This document shows positions 53,424 through 61,923 of a stretch of 64,000 bases of DNA, piece after piece. The position numbers and the translations under genes were made by a program. Under the pieces are notes generated by a model. It saw only the letters and a program-made list of their open reading frames with translations, was not told where the DNA came from and ran no database searches. How positions within the stretch are numbered: the first letter of the stretch is position 1; the number at the start of each line of letters is the position of its first letter. The stretch is from Halomicrobium zhouii. Lineage in GTDB: Archaea > Halobacteriota > Halobacteria > Halobacteriales > Haloarculaceae. Location: NCBI RefSeq assembly GCF_900114435.1, contig NZ_FOZK01000001.1:186001-250000 (forward strand), in the 5' to 3' direction.

Positions 53424-54271
53424 TGTTCACCGAGCGTCCCCTCGACGGCGAGGTGGCGACGGTCCGGGAGCGCCACGCCCCGGATGCGGTCGTCCTCGAC
53501 TGCGAGCGCGACTTCGAGACGCTCGACCCTGCGGTCGCCGAGGACCTCCTCCTCCTGACCGACTCGGTCGACCCGCTCTCCTACCCCGACCACTGGGTGC
53601 CCGCCGACGCCCCCGAACCGCTCCACCGGCTGGCCTCGACCCAGTTCACCGTCGGCATGCCCGGCGACGGCGGCGTCGCCTGGGCTGGCTCGTCCGACGG
53701 CGGAGAGGACGAGCATACGGCGAGCGGGGAGGGACGACCCGCGAGGCACGGCCAGACGACCCCGCCCGTCGTCCTGGTCAAGCCCCGCCTCGAAGGCTCG
53801 CCGGAGGACTTCGTGGACTTCCTGCTGGCCGAGGCGTTCGTCGAGGTGGGTCTGGGCCTCCCCGAGCACTTCCTGGGGTTCTTCGAGGACCGCTACGCCG
53901 ACCTCGCCGACGCCGTCGGCGACCGGCTCGACCCCGCCGGGACCTACCAGCTCGCCGCCGCGCTGTTCGACGCCTACGTCGGCCTCCATACCAGGGAGGT
54001 CTTCGCCGACTGGGAAGGCGACCTCCCCCGCCTCCACGCCGCCTGGGTCGACGCCGGGCAGCGACTCGAACCCCGGCTCTCGGACCTGAGCGAGGAGGTC
54101 GCGATGGGCCGCACCGACTTCGCCGCCGCGGCGGAACTGGCCTGTTCGGCGGTGAAGCACGATATCGAACTGCCGACTCCCTTCGCCGCGCTCGACACGC
54201 AGGCCTACCGCGAGTACGGCGCCGAGTACGCCGTCACCTGGGCCGAGAAGACCGTCGATTCGCTGGACTAG
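53423..54271 (+). CDS. Haloarchaeal protein of unknown function
   Basis: 282 residues, acidic, no signal or membrane segment. Begins MFTERPLDGEVATVRERHAP and contains a flexible Gly/Asp/Glu region (about residues 90-115) between an N-terminal alpha/beta part and a helical C-terminal part with HFLGFFEDRYADLADAVG. I do not recognise a family with known function. Its ATG overlaps the micro-ORF stop by one base, so translation is likely coupled to the membrane peptide. Confidence 0.75.
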   Translation: MFTERPLDGEVATVRERHAPDAVVLDCERDFETLDPAVAEDLLLLTDSVDPLSYPDHWVPADAPEPLHRLASTQFTVGMPGDGGVAWAGSSDGGEDEHTASGEGRPARHGQTTPPVVLVKPRLEGSPEDFVDFLLAEAFVEVGLGLPEHFLGFFEDRYADLADAVGDRLDPAGTYQLAAALFDAYVGLHTREVFADWEGDLPRLHAAWVDAGQRLEPRLSDLSEEVAMGRTDFAAAAELACSAVKHDIELPTPFAALDTQAYREYGAEYAVTWAEKTVDSLD

Positions 54272-54341
54272 GATCCGTTGGGGCTGGTCGTCATCGAGTG
54301 GTTTTCGATCTCATCTTCAGGAGTTGGAGGACGAGTACCGA

Positions 54342-54935
54342 TGCCAACAGCCAGAAAGCCCTCGGCGCGCTCCAGTCCCGGGGCTTGCTGCGCTCCTCGC
54401 TACGCTGTCGTTCGAAAGACGCTTCGCGTCTTTCGTGATGACGAGAGAGCTTCGCTCTCTCGAACCACGGTGCTTGCTACGCCCGGGTTCCCGGAGCGCC
54501 CCTCGCCCTTTCAGTCCTCCAGGGATGGCACAACACCGCAGCCCTGCCCTCCCCCTGGTCGCGGCATAAACGCCGCTCTCGGCCGAGCGGTTGCGGAGCG
54601 GTCAGGATGCGTGATTCGCGCCGGACGGCGCGAATCCGGGGAGGAGTGGTGGACCCATTCGCGAGCGCCTCCGTGCGCGAGCTATGCTGTCCCTGGAGGA
54701 CTGAAAGGGCGAGGCACGGTCGGCGAAGTCCGAACCCGCAAGCACGCGAGGAACGAGCGCGCACAGCGGGTTCGGACGAGTCGAGCGGGCCGAGGGCTTT
54801 CGAGGCGTTTGCAGTATCGACGCCGACTCCAGAGAGCGGGCCGAGGGCTTTCGAGGCGATTGCAGTATCGACGCCGACTCCAGAGAGCGGGCCGAGGGCT
54901 TTCGAGGCGTTTGCGGTATCGTCATCGACTCTGAA
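54342..54935. repeat. Large nested inverted-repeat element B with 51-bp tandem repeats
   Basis: A perfect 24-bp inverted repeat (54501-54524 / 54691-54714) contains the CCTTTCAGTCC core also in element A. Outside it, a 13-bp arm at 54354-54366 pairs with GCCGAGGGCTTTC at 54789-54801. Two hairpins with 9-bp arms lie at 54413-54435 and 54442-54462. The right end carries three 51-bp tandem copies (54783, 54834, 54885), the third diverged. No gene in 54272-55039; open frames here are repeat artefacts. Confidence 0.8.
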
Positions 54936-55007
54936 CGAACAGCCCGATCGATCTCCATCCGAAACGTACGCTTCGACAACCCGGCCGAGAAGTCCCTCTC
55001 ACACCAA

Positions 55008-55017
55008 CTTTCATAGC
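55008..55017 (+). promoter_or_regulatory. TATA box of the HIT gene
   Basis: CTTTCATAGC lies 23-32 nt before the ATG at 55040. Confidence 0.5.
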
Positions 55018-55039
55018 CGGGCCGCTCGCAACCCTGCAC

Positions 55040-55465
55040 ATGGACTCGGACTGCATCTTCTGTCAGATCGTGGCCGGCGACATCCCGGCCAACGTCGTGG
55101 CCGAGACGGACGACGCGATCGCCTTCCTCGACGCCAACCCGCTGGCGCCGGGGCACACCCTGGTCATCCCGAAAGAGCACTACCACCGACTGAACGACGT
55201 GCCCGACGACGTCGCGGCCGAGGTGCTGGGGCTGGTCCACGAGGTCGTCCCGGCCGTCGAGGCGGCGGTCGACGCGCCCGCGACGACGGTGGCGTTCAAC
55301 AACGGCGAGGAGGCCGGCCAGGAGGTGCCTCACGTTCACGGGCACATCGTCCCGCGGTCCGGCGACGACGGCCAGCGGCCGATCCACGCCCTCTTCGAAG
55401 ACCGGCCGGGCGTCGGCGACGAGGAGATGAACGAGATCGCCGCGGCCATCCAGGCCGAGCGGTGA
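55040..55465 (+). CDS. HIT-family nucleotide hydrolase/transferase
   Basis: 141 residues. CIFCQIVAGDIPA is the N-terminal zinc-type start of HINT-like proteins and HVHGHIVPR the histidine-triad active site. Such enzymes hydrolyse nucleoside phosphoramidates or AMP-linked substrates. Single gene with its own promoter after element B. Confidence 0.93.
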   Translation: MDSDCIFCQIVAGDIPANVVAETDDAIAFLDANPLAPGHTLVIPKEHYHRLNDVPDDVAAEVLGLVHEVVPAVEAAVDAPATTVAFNNGEEAGQEVPHVHGHIVPRSGDDGQRPIHALFEDRPGVGDEEMNEIAAAIQAER

Positions 55466-55791
55466 CAGGCATAGCCAAGTGGTGACGGGCAAGGCCAGGT
55501 CGTGACTATCGAGGGCACCCGCTGACCGGACACGGCCCGTCGGCGCCGTGCCGGCGGCACGCTTGCATCGGCGGTGCGCTGGCATCGACACTGCGTCGGC
55601 GTTGCGCTGCCATCCGCACCGCACCGGATCCGACGTGGGAAATAGCAAGCGGGCGACGGATTCGAACGCGCTGTGAGGAAGGCTTTTCTCCGGGTAGGAT
55701 CTTGACACGGCACGAACGACGACGGCTGGCGTCCCGGACGGGACGCTGTTGCCTGTCGCGGACCGCATATGATGGACACCGACGACCGCTC
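55466..55791. other. Gene-free gap with imperfect short repeats
   Basis: About 325 bases. Near 55462-55503 GTGACAGGCATAGCCAAGTG and similar words repeat imperfectly about every 22 bases. Further on GC-rich GCATCGGCGGTGCGCTGGC-type sequence recurs. No gene; likely holds the promoter of the CHAT gene. Confidence 0.4.
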
Positions 55792-57957
55792 ATGAGGGAC
55801 ACGACACCGGACGTCGAGCCGATCACTGGTCCCACCGGGATCCGGATCTCCGACCCCATCGAGAGCGCCCAGTTCACGCTCCTCACGCCCGTCCCGGTCC
55901 ATCCGACTCGCGCGGACACCGACGCGTTCGCGCTGCCCGTCGACACCGCGGCGACCGTCACCGTGACCGAACTGGAGACGCCCCACCTCGTCGACGTCTG
56001 GGTCCGCGACGCGGACGTGAACCTCGTCGCCCAGTGTACCAGCGGCGAGTCGGTGTCGCTGCCCCCCGGCGAGTACTACGTGGAACTGTCCTCGGCGAAG
56101 ATGAAGCTCTACCTCGGCGTCGAGGGGGGCGTCGACGTCGAACCGCGCGACGGTCGGGTCCGGCTGACGTTCCCCGACGCCGCGTCGGTGACCGTCGGCG
56201 CGCGCTCGTTCCACGAACAGCCCGCGGCCACGATCCAGACGACGACCGACCCCGCGGACGTCGCGACGGCGCTGTCCCACCTCGGGTCGGCACTGAAGAC
56301 GCTCAGTTGCGAGCGCTCGTTCCCGACGCTCCGGGGGCACCCGCCGCTGATCGAACTCGGCCCGGAACTGGACGTCCCCGAGGCTATCGAGGCGCCCGAC
56401 ACCGGCGTCACCATCGAGGTGCCGCCGGACCTGGGCCATCTCTTCCCGGTTGCCTCGCTGGCGTACTACCTCGGCGCGACCGTCGAAATCGGCGAGAAAC
56501 CGGTGCTACGGGCCGACGGGGCATCCTTCCCGCTGGATGCCGACGGCGACTTCGAGGCGACGGTGACCCGGACCCTCCGGCAGGTGTTCCTGCTGGACTG
56601 TGTCACACGCACGGAGGGGTACTACGACGTCGACCTTCACGAGCGTGGCCTCGTCGAGGACGCGGTCGACCTGGACTTCGCGGCGCTGTACGACGAGCCG
56701 CTGGCCGCCCAGCTCCGCGAGTACCTCGCGGTCCCCTACGAGGCCGTCGCCGGGGCCGTCCCGGCGTGGAAGCTCACCGCCGACGTCGTCCCGGACGCCG
56801 AGCACGTCTCCGCCCTCCCGTTCCTCGCGAACGAACTCGCGGCGATCCGCTGTCCGGCGGCGGCGACCCTGCAGTCCCGCTCACTCGACGACTCGACGCC
56901 CGAGGTGCGTTCGTTCTTCCGCGGCCCGCCGGGGGTCGACGCCGCCCGGTTGGGAGGTGCTACCGCCCGGTCGAGCCTGGTCCACGGGTCGGCCACCCGC
57001 TCCAGTGGCCCCGAGCGGAACGACGACGAGTCGACGACCGACGAACTGGTGTTCGAACCGCCGCCGGCCGACAGCATCGAGCAGACCTACATCGGCCCGG
57101 GCGTCCCGCTCGGCGCCAGCAAGATAACCGTCGACCAGCTCTACCGCCGACTGGCGGTCGAGCCCACGGCCGACGAGCGCATCCGCGTGCTCGTGGTGTG
57201 TAACGACCCCGCGATGCGCGAGGAGAACGCCGTCGGCGACGTCTACGGCATGCGCGAGTGGATCGAGTTCGACATCACCACGCGCGAGGGGGTCACCACC
57301 GACGAACTCACCGACCTGCTCCGGGAGCACTACGACTTCCTCCACTACATCGGCCACGTCGACGACGACGGGATACGCTGTGCCGACGGCCACCTCGACG
57401 CCCGCTCGCTGACCGAGGTGAACGTCGGCGCCTTCCTGCTGAACGCCTGCCAGTCCTACGACCAGGGCCAGGGGCTCGTCGACGCCGGCGCGCTCGGCGG
57501 CGTCGTCACGCTGACCGAGGTGCTCAACCGGACCGCGACGGAGATCGGGCGGACGGTCTCACACCTCCTGAATCAGGGCTTTTCCCTGCTCTCGATGCTC
57601 GACCTCCTGGAGGAGAGCCATCGCCTGGCCCAGCGCTACATGGTCGTCGGTGACGGGAACGTTTCGATCGTCCAGAGCGAGTCAGGGACGCCGATGTCGG
57701 CGTCCATCGAGCGATCGGGCGACGGTCGATTCGAGATGGAACTGTTCGGGTACGCCTCGCGGAACTATCAGCTCGGTACACTCGTCACGCCGTACGTCAA
57801 CGACGAGAACGTCCGGTACGTCAATCCCGGCGTGCTGGATACGTTCTCCGTCGGTCGAGAAGACCTCGACGAGATCCTGGGCATGCAGGAGTTCCCGGTG
57901 ACTATCGACGGCGATCTGTACTGGAGTAACGAGATTTCTGCGTCGCAACTAGACTAG
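55792..57957 (+). CDS. CHAT-domain caspase-like protein
   Basis: 721 residues. The C-terminal part fits a CHAT (caspase HetF-associated with TPR) peptidase: DFLHYIGHVDDDG gives catalytic His522 and LLNACQSYDQG gives Cys553, 31 residues apart. The N-terminal 450 residues are a beta-rich region beginning with SQFTLLTPVPV-type strands, and no TPR repeats are visible. The stop overlaps by a few bases the convergent DUF7503 gene. Homologues I recall are annotated only as hypothetical; protease activity and target are inferred. Confidence 0.72.
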   Translation: MRDTTPDVEPITGPTGIRISDPIESAQFTLLTPVPVHPTRADTDAFALPVDTAATVTVTELETPHLVDVWVRDADVNLVAQCTSGESVSLPPGEYYVELSSAKMKLYLGVEGGVDVEPRDGRVRLTFPDAASVTVGARSFHEQPAATIQTTTDPADVATALSHLGSALKTLSCERSFPTLRGHPPLIELGPELDVPEAIEAPDTGVTIEVPPDLGHLFPVASLAYYLGATVEIGEKPVLRADGASFPLDADGDFEATVTRTLRQVFLLDCVTRTEGYYDVDLHERGLVEDAVDLDFAALYDEPLAAQLREYLAVPYEAVAGAVPAWKLTADVVPDAEHVSALPFLANELAAIRCPAAATLQSRSLDDSTPEVRSFFRGPPGVDAARLGGATARSSLVHGSATRSSGPERNDDESTTDELVFEPPPADSIEQTYIGPGVPLGASKITVDQLYRRLAVEPTADERIRVLVVCNDPAMREENAVGDVYGMREWIEFDITTREGVTTDELTDLLREHYDFLHYIGHVDDDGIRCADGHLDARSLTEVNVGAFLLNACQSYDQGQGLVDAGALGGVVTLTEVLNRTATEIGRTVSHLLNQGFSLLSMLDLLEESHRLAQRYMVVGDGNVSIVQSESGTPMSASIERSGDGRFEMELFGYASRNYQLGTLVTPYVNDENVRYVNPGVLDTFSVGREDLDEILGMQEFPVTIDGDLYWSNEISASQLD

Positions 57958-58094
57958 GGTCCCGCGGTCGCGCCGGCGATGGCACCTGCCGCCGCGCCGG
58001 CCTGGGTCAGCAGGACGAGCGCCATGAACAGCGCGCCGAGGAGCTTGGGGTGCGATTCGAGGAACGCGGCCGTTTTGGATTCTGTCTGGCTCAT
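57954..58094 (-). CDS. DUF7503-like small membrane protein
   Basis: 46 residues, too short for many gene callers: MSQTESKTAAFLESHPKLLG then one hydrophobic segment (ALFMALVLLTQAG) ending in GAIAGATAGP. The MSQ-x-LxxHPxxLG...LLTQAG pattern matches the small haloarchaeal DUF7503 family. An in-frame ATG two codons earlier (58100) is possible. An AT-rich TATA-like element lies about 30 nt upstream. Tail-to-tail overlap with the CHAT gene; divergent from DUF7504. Confidence 0.75.
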   Translation of the reverse strand: MSQTESKTAAFLESHPKLLGALFMALVLLTQAGAAAGAIAGATAGP

Positions 58095-58281
58095 ATCCAT
58101 GTAGGCAATGGCTGCCAACTGCATTCAATTTATCTAAAGATATGCAATATTTTAACCGTAAAAATAACTGTAAGAATACGAATCGAAACAGTCACTGAAC
58201 GATAAAATACCCTGCAGTGGTGCGATTTTCCGGCCGAGAAAATACTTAAGAGGGTGTAGAATGCTATACCTAACAACGATT

Positions 58282-58320
58282 ATGCCCCAACTGGGCGAAC
58301 GCAGGTGGCCCGGCGAATGA
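58282..58320 (+). other. Possible 12-codon leader ORF overlapping the DUF7504 start
   Basis: ATG at 58282 gives MPQLGERRWPGE and stops at TGA 58318-58320. The DUF7504 ATG at 58317 overlaps this stop (ATGA). TATA-like AATACTTAAG at 58241-58250 lies upstream. Translation is a proposal. Confidence 0.4.
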
Positions 58321-58946
58321 CCGGCTTCCCCCACCTCGACCAGGCGGCCCTCGACGACGCGACGAACATCCTCCTCGTCGCACCGGAAGTCGGCCAGTCC
58401 GTCGAGTCGCTCTTCGCCGAACTGCTGGTATCGCTCGAATCACCGCCGGACCACGTCGTCGGCGTGACGATGTCGAAGTCCCCGTGGGACTTCCTGGAGC
58501 CGTGGCGACGGTCGTTCCCGCGCGGGTCGACGTCGTTCTCGTTCGTCTCGACCGACGGTATCTCGCGGTCGGTGGCCGCCGCGGACACCAGCGACGACGC
58601 CGGGACGGGTTCGGACGTCACGCACGTCGACGACGTCCTCCCCGTCGAGGCGTTCGGTCAGACCGTCGCCGACGAGGTGGCCGACCACGGCGCCGGCACG
58701 GCGATGTGTTTCTACTCGCTGACCGACCTGCTGGAGTACGTCGACGTGGAGACGGCCTTCGACTTCCTCCACGTCGTCCTCTCGCGCGTGCGACGCAACG
58801 GCGCCCGCGGCGTCTACCACGTCGACGCCGACGTCCACGACCCGGCGACGCTCGTCAAGCTGTCGACGCTGTTCGACCTCGTCGTCCAGTTCGACCGGAA
58901 CCGGCCCCCTGGTGGTACCGGGACTCCCACAGGGGGTCCGACGTGA
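58317..58946 (+). CDS. DUF7504-like (degenerate KaiC/RecA-like) protein
   Basis: 209 residues. The start ATNILLVAPEVGQSVESLFAE sits where a P-loop would be, but the GKT/S of a Walker A is missing. Later, MCFYSLTDLLEYVDVETAFDFL and RGVYHVDADVHD follow the RecA/KaiC strand pattern of DUF7504, so it is probably a non-ATPase scaffold or a sensor partner. ATG 58317 is used; a GTG at 58305 would add four residues. It is followed 53 nt later by the HalX gene. Confidence 0.75.
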   Translation: MTGFPHLDQAALDDATNILLVAPEVGQSVESLFAELLVSLESPPDHVVGVTMSKSPWDFLEPWRRSFPRGSTSFSFVSTDGISRSVAAADTSDDAGTGSDVTHVDDVLPVEAFGQTVADEVADHGAGTAMCFYSLTDLLEYVDVETAFDFLHVVLSRVRRNGARGVYHVDADVHDPATLVKLSTLFDLVVQFDRNRPPGGTGTPTGGPT

Positions 58947-58999
58947 GCGGGGCTGCTGGTACCGGTTCGAGCGGCGGCCCCAGGCTGGAGTGAGTGACT

Positions 59000-59584
59000 A
59001 TGGATAGGACATATCTAGACGACGCCGAAGTCGGTATCGGTACGAGGAACGACGCGGTGCTGGTGTGTGTGACCGACGGGACCGAGCGGGCACGGCTGGC
59101 GTCGGTGCTCAGGCAGGACTACCCGGTCCGGACGGCCGACTCCGAGTCCGACGCGCTCGCCAGTCTGGACGGCAACGTCACCGTCCTCGTCGTCGACGAG
59201 ACGAGCGACGAATTCACCCTCGACCACCTGGTCGAGACGGGCACGGAGCGCGACTGTCGCTTCCAGGTCGCGGCTATCGCCGACGCGCCCGTCGCCGAGT
59301 CGCTCCGCGACCGGTGTGACGGGGTCGTCGAGAAACCGATCGACGACCAGACGCTCCGGACCACGGTCCGGTGGCTCCACCGTCGCGGCCGGTACGACCG
59401 GACGCTCGCGACGTACTACGCGCTCTCGGAACGCTACGCCGAACTCGTGACGGGTACTGACGCGACCGCCGACGAACTGGCCTCCGTCGAGGAGCAACTC
59501 GCCCGGCTTCGCGAGGAACTCGACGACGTCGGCGACTCGCTGGAAGACGGCGACGCCTTCGAGGTCGCACTGTCCCGGGACTGA
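59000..59584 (+). CDS. HalX-domain response regulator with degenerate receiver
   Basis: 194 residues. The N-terminal receiver keeps the strand pattern and Asp in VTVLVVDETSDE and the conserved Lys in VVEKPID, but the usual acidic pair of strand 1 is changed to VTDG, so phosphorylation may be impaired. The C-terminal TYYALSERYAEL plus a coiled-coil stretch LASVEEQLARLREELDDV is the HalX domain. ATG 59000 or GTG 58994 may be the start. Probably co-transcribed with DUF7504. Confidence 0.85.
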   Translation: MDRTYLDDAEVGIGTRNDAVLVCVTDGTERARLASVLRQDYPVRTADSESDALASLDGNVTVLVVDETSDEFTLDHLVETGTERDCRFQVAAIADAPVAESLRDRCDGVVEKPIDDQTLRTTVRWLHRRGRYDRTLATYYALSERYAELVTGTDATADELASVEEQLARLREELDDVGDSLEDGDAFEVALSRD

Positions 59585-59895
59585 TAGTAGTCATTGTGAC
59601 GTTTCTCCGACGTTCGGCGAGTGGCCGGACGGGTCGTCGCACCGGCGGGATCTCGGTCGCCGTCGAGTGCGTACGATGCGGCGAACGGTGACCGTCGTCT
59701 GCTGGCGCTCGGTCCCGACCGCTGCCGACTGAGGTACCTAAAGAGCTAGGCCATGCCCCCTTCACTTCGTATCGCATACGCCCTTCGTACGCGCGTTGTC
59801 GGTCGTCGCCGGTGGGATCGGTGGCCCGAGGCGGGGAGGAACGGAACGGCCGTCACCGACCATCGAGCGCGACCGGGACGACGAGCGACTCTCCA
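59585..59895. other. Intergenic region before the MEDS regulator
   Basis: About 310 bases. ACCTAAAGAG around 59735-59745 is TATA-like but lies about 150 nt before the chosen ATG, so either a long leader exists or a GTG at 59812 is used. No repeat or RNA recognised. Confidence 0.4.
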
Positions 59896-61839
59896 ATGCA
59901 ACACCCTCTCGGATCCAACGCCAGCGGCGGTGGTGACCTCCTGGGCGCCGAGCAGCGGCGGATCGACGCCGCGTTCGACCACGGTGGCCCGGCCAACCAC
60001 GCGGCCCTGCTTTACGAGAGCCGGGACGAGCAGTTCGGGGCTGTCGTCCCGTTCATTCGGGCGGGCCTGGAACGCGGCGACCGGTGCCTCTACGTCGTCG
60101 ACGACACCGCGACGGCCGACGTCGTCGCGGCGATGGAACGGGCGGGCCTCGCCGTCGCGGCGGCCCGAGAGACGGGACAACTCACCGTTCACTCGACGGA
60201 CGACGTCTACCGCTCCGGCGGGTCGTTCGACCCGGCGGCGACGATCGCGTTCCTGGACGAGACGGTGTCCGACGCCGTCGAGGACGGGGGGTACGACCAC
60301 GTCAGGTTCACCGCCGAGATGACGTGGGCGGCCGGTGGCGAGCGCGGCGCGGTCGCCGACGCGCTCGTCGAGTACGAGGCGACGCTCAACGAGTTCTGGT
60401 CGGACGTGCCGATGACCGGCCTCTGCCAGTACGACCGCGACCGGTTTCCGCCGGCCGTGTTGCGGGACGTCGTCCGGACCCATCCCAGCCTGGTCGCCGA
60501 CGGGGCGGTCTGTCCGAACGCGTTCTACGTCCCCCCGGACGAGTTCCTGGCCGACGGCCCGACCGAGGCGACCGTGGACCGCCAGCTCGACGCCGTCCGC
60601 GCCCACCACGAGCGTCGGGTCAGCGCCCGGTCGTACCGGCAACTCGTCGGGGACGTAATCGCGGCCCTGGTGACGGCGTCGGCCCGCGAGGCGGTCGACC
60701 GCGGGGTCTGCGACGCCCTGACCGACGTCCCGGGCTGGCGCTTCGCCTGGGTCGGGGAGACGAACGCGACGAGCGACCGACTCACCCCGAGAGCGACGGC
60801 CGGGGAGTCTGCGTCGTACCCGGACGACGTGCCCGTCGCCGCGACTGCCGATCTGGCGGCGGAACCGGCTGGCCGCGCGGCGGCAACCGGTTCGGTGCAG
60901 GTCGTCGACGACGTCGACGCGGCGACCGACGACGCCGACTGGCGAGGGGCGGCCCGCGACCGCGGGTTCGACGCCGTCGTCGCGGTGCCCCTCGTCTACG
61001 AGGGCGTCTCCTACGGGGTGGTGTCCGTCTACGGCGACGAACCGGGGGCCTTCGACGACCGGGCGCAGTCGGTGCTCGCCGACGTCGGGCGGGCGGTCGC
61101 CTTCGCCTGCAACGCGATGGACCGGCGCCGGGCCCTCGTCAGCGGCCGGGCGACCGAACTCGCACTCGCCCTCCCCGACGGCGACTCCTTCGTCGACTTC
61201 GCCGTCCGGACGGGCGAGACGGTCCAGGTGGACGGCGTCGTGCCGGAACCGGACGCGGACGGCGAGGCCGGCGATCGACTGGGCGTGTTTCTCACCGTCG
61301 AGGGGGCGACACGCGAACGGGTCGAGACGGCCGCGGCGGCCGCCGATGCGTTCACCTCGCTCTCCCTGGTCGCCGACGGGGACGGCGAGGTGACCTACGA
61401 CGCGGTCGTCGACGGCGCGGGACTGCTCGGCACGCTGCTCGACCACGCGGTCGTCCCGAAGTCGGTGGCGCCCGACGGCGAGGGCGGCCGCGCCGTCGTC
61501 CGACTCCCCCCGGGGACCGACGTCGCCTCGTTCGTCGGCATGGTCCGGGACCGATACCCCGGGACCGACCTGGTGGCCCGTCGCGAGGTCGAGACCGAGT
61601 CGACGACCCGGGCGGACTTCCGGGCGGCGCTGCGCGAACGGCTCACCGACCGCCAGTGGGACGCGCTCCAGATGGCCTACCTGAGCGGCTACTTCGAGTG
61701 GCCCCGGGAGCGCTCCGGCCAGGAGGTCGGCGAACGCCTCGACGTCAGCCAGCCGACGTTCAACCGGCACCTCCGGGACAGCCTCCGCAAACTCCTGACG
61801 CCGATATTCGACGACGGCGACGGGGCCCGTCGGCGATAG
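59896..61839 (+). CDS. MEDS-GAF-HTH10 sensory transcription regulator
   Basis: 647 residues. The N-terminal MEDS domain (about 20-200: HAALLYESRDEQFGAVVPFI onward) is the DcmR-type sensory fold. A GAF-like domain lies at about 230-430, and the C-terminus (REVGERLDVSQ-type wording: GQEVGERLDVSQPTFNRHLR) is the HTH-10 of bacterio-opsin activator-like proteins. Direct sensing and DNA binding in one chain, cytoplasmic. The ATG at 59896 begins just before the MEDS domain. Ligand unknown. Confidence 0.87.
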   Translation: MQHPLGSNASGGGDLLGAEQRRIDAAFDHGGPANHAALLYESRDEQFGAVVPFIRAGLERGDRCLYVVDDTATADVVAAMERAGLAVAAARETGQLTVHSTDDVYRSGGSFDPAATIAFLDETVSDAVEDGGYDHVRFTAEMTWAAGGERGAVADALVEYEATLNEFWSDVPMTGLCQYDRDRFPPAVLRDVVRTHPSLVADGAVCPNAFYVPPDEFLADGPTEATVDRQLDAVRAHHERRVSARSYRQLVGDVIAALVTASAREAVDRGVCDALTDVPGWRFAWVGETNATSDRLTPRATAGESASYPDDVPVAATADLAAEPAGRAAATGSVQVVDDVDAATDDADWRGAARDRGFDAVVAVPLVYEGVSYGVVSVYGDEPGAFDDRAQSVLADVGRAVAFACNAMDRRRALVSGRATELALALPDGDSFVDFAVRTGETVQVDGVVPEPDADGEAGDRLGVFLTVEGATRERVETAAAAADAFTSLSLVADGDGEVTYDAVVDGAGLLGTLLDHAVVPKSVAPDGEGGRAVVRLPPGTDVASFVGMVRDRYPGTDLVARREVETESTTRADFRAALRERLTDRQWDALQMAYLSGYFEWPRERSGQEVGERLDVSQPTFNRHLRDSLRKLLTPIFDDGDGARRR

Positions 61840-61923
61840 CACCCCCCTGGTGTGACCCGGTTCTACAGACGTACAAACAGCCGCTATCCGGGACGACGCG
61901 CAACACACTGTCGTGATAGCACC

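Noticed and set aside
54607-54934. Repeat-protein gene with 17-residue units
   Set aside because: Repeats lie inside a palindromic element; third unit decays without regard to codons; no promoter or start supports translation.
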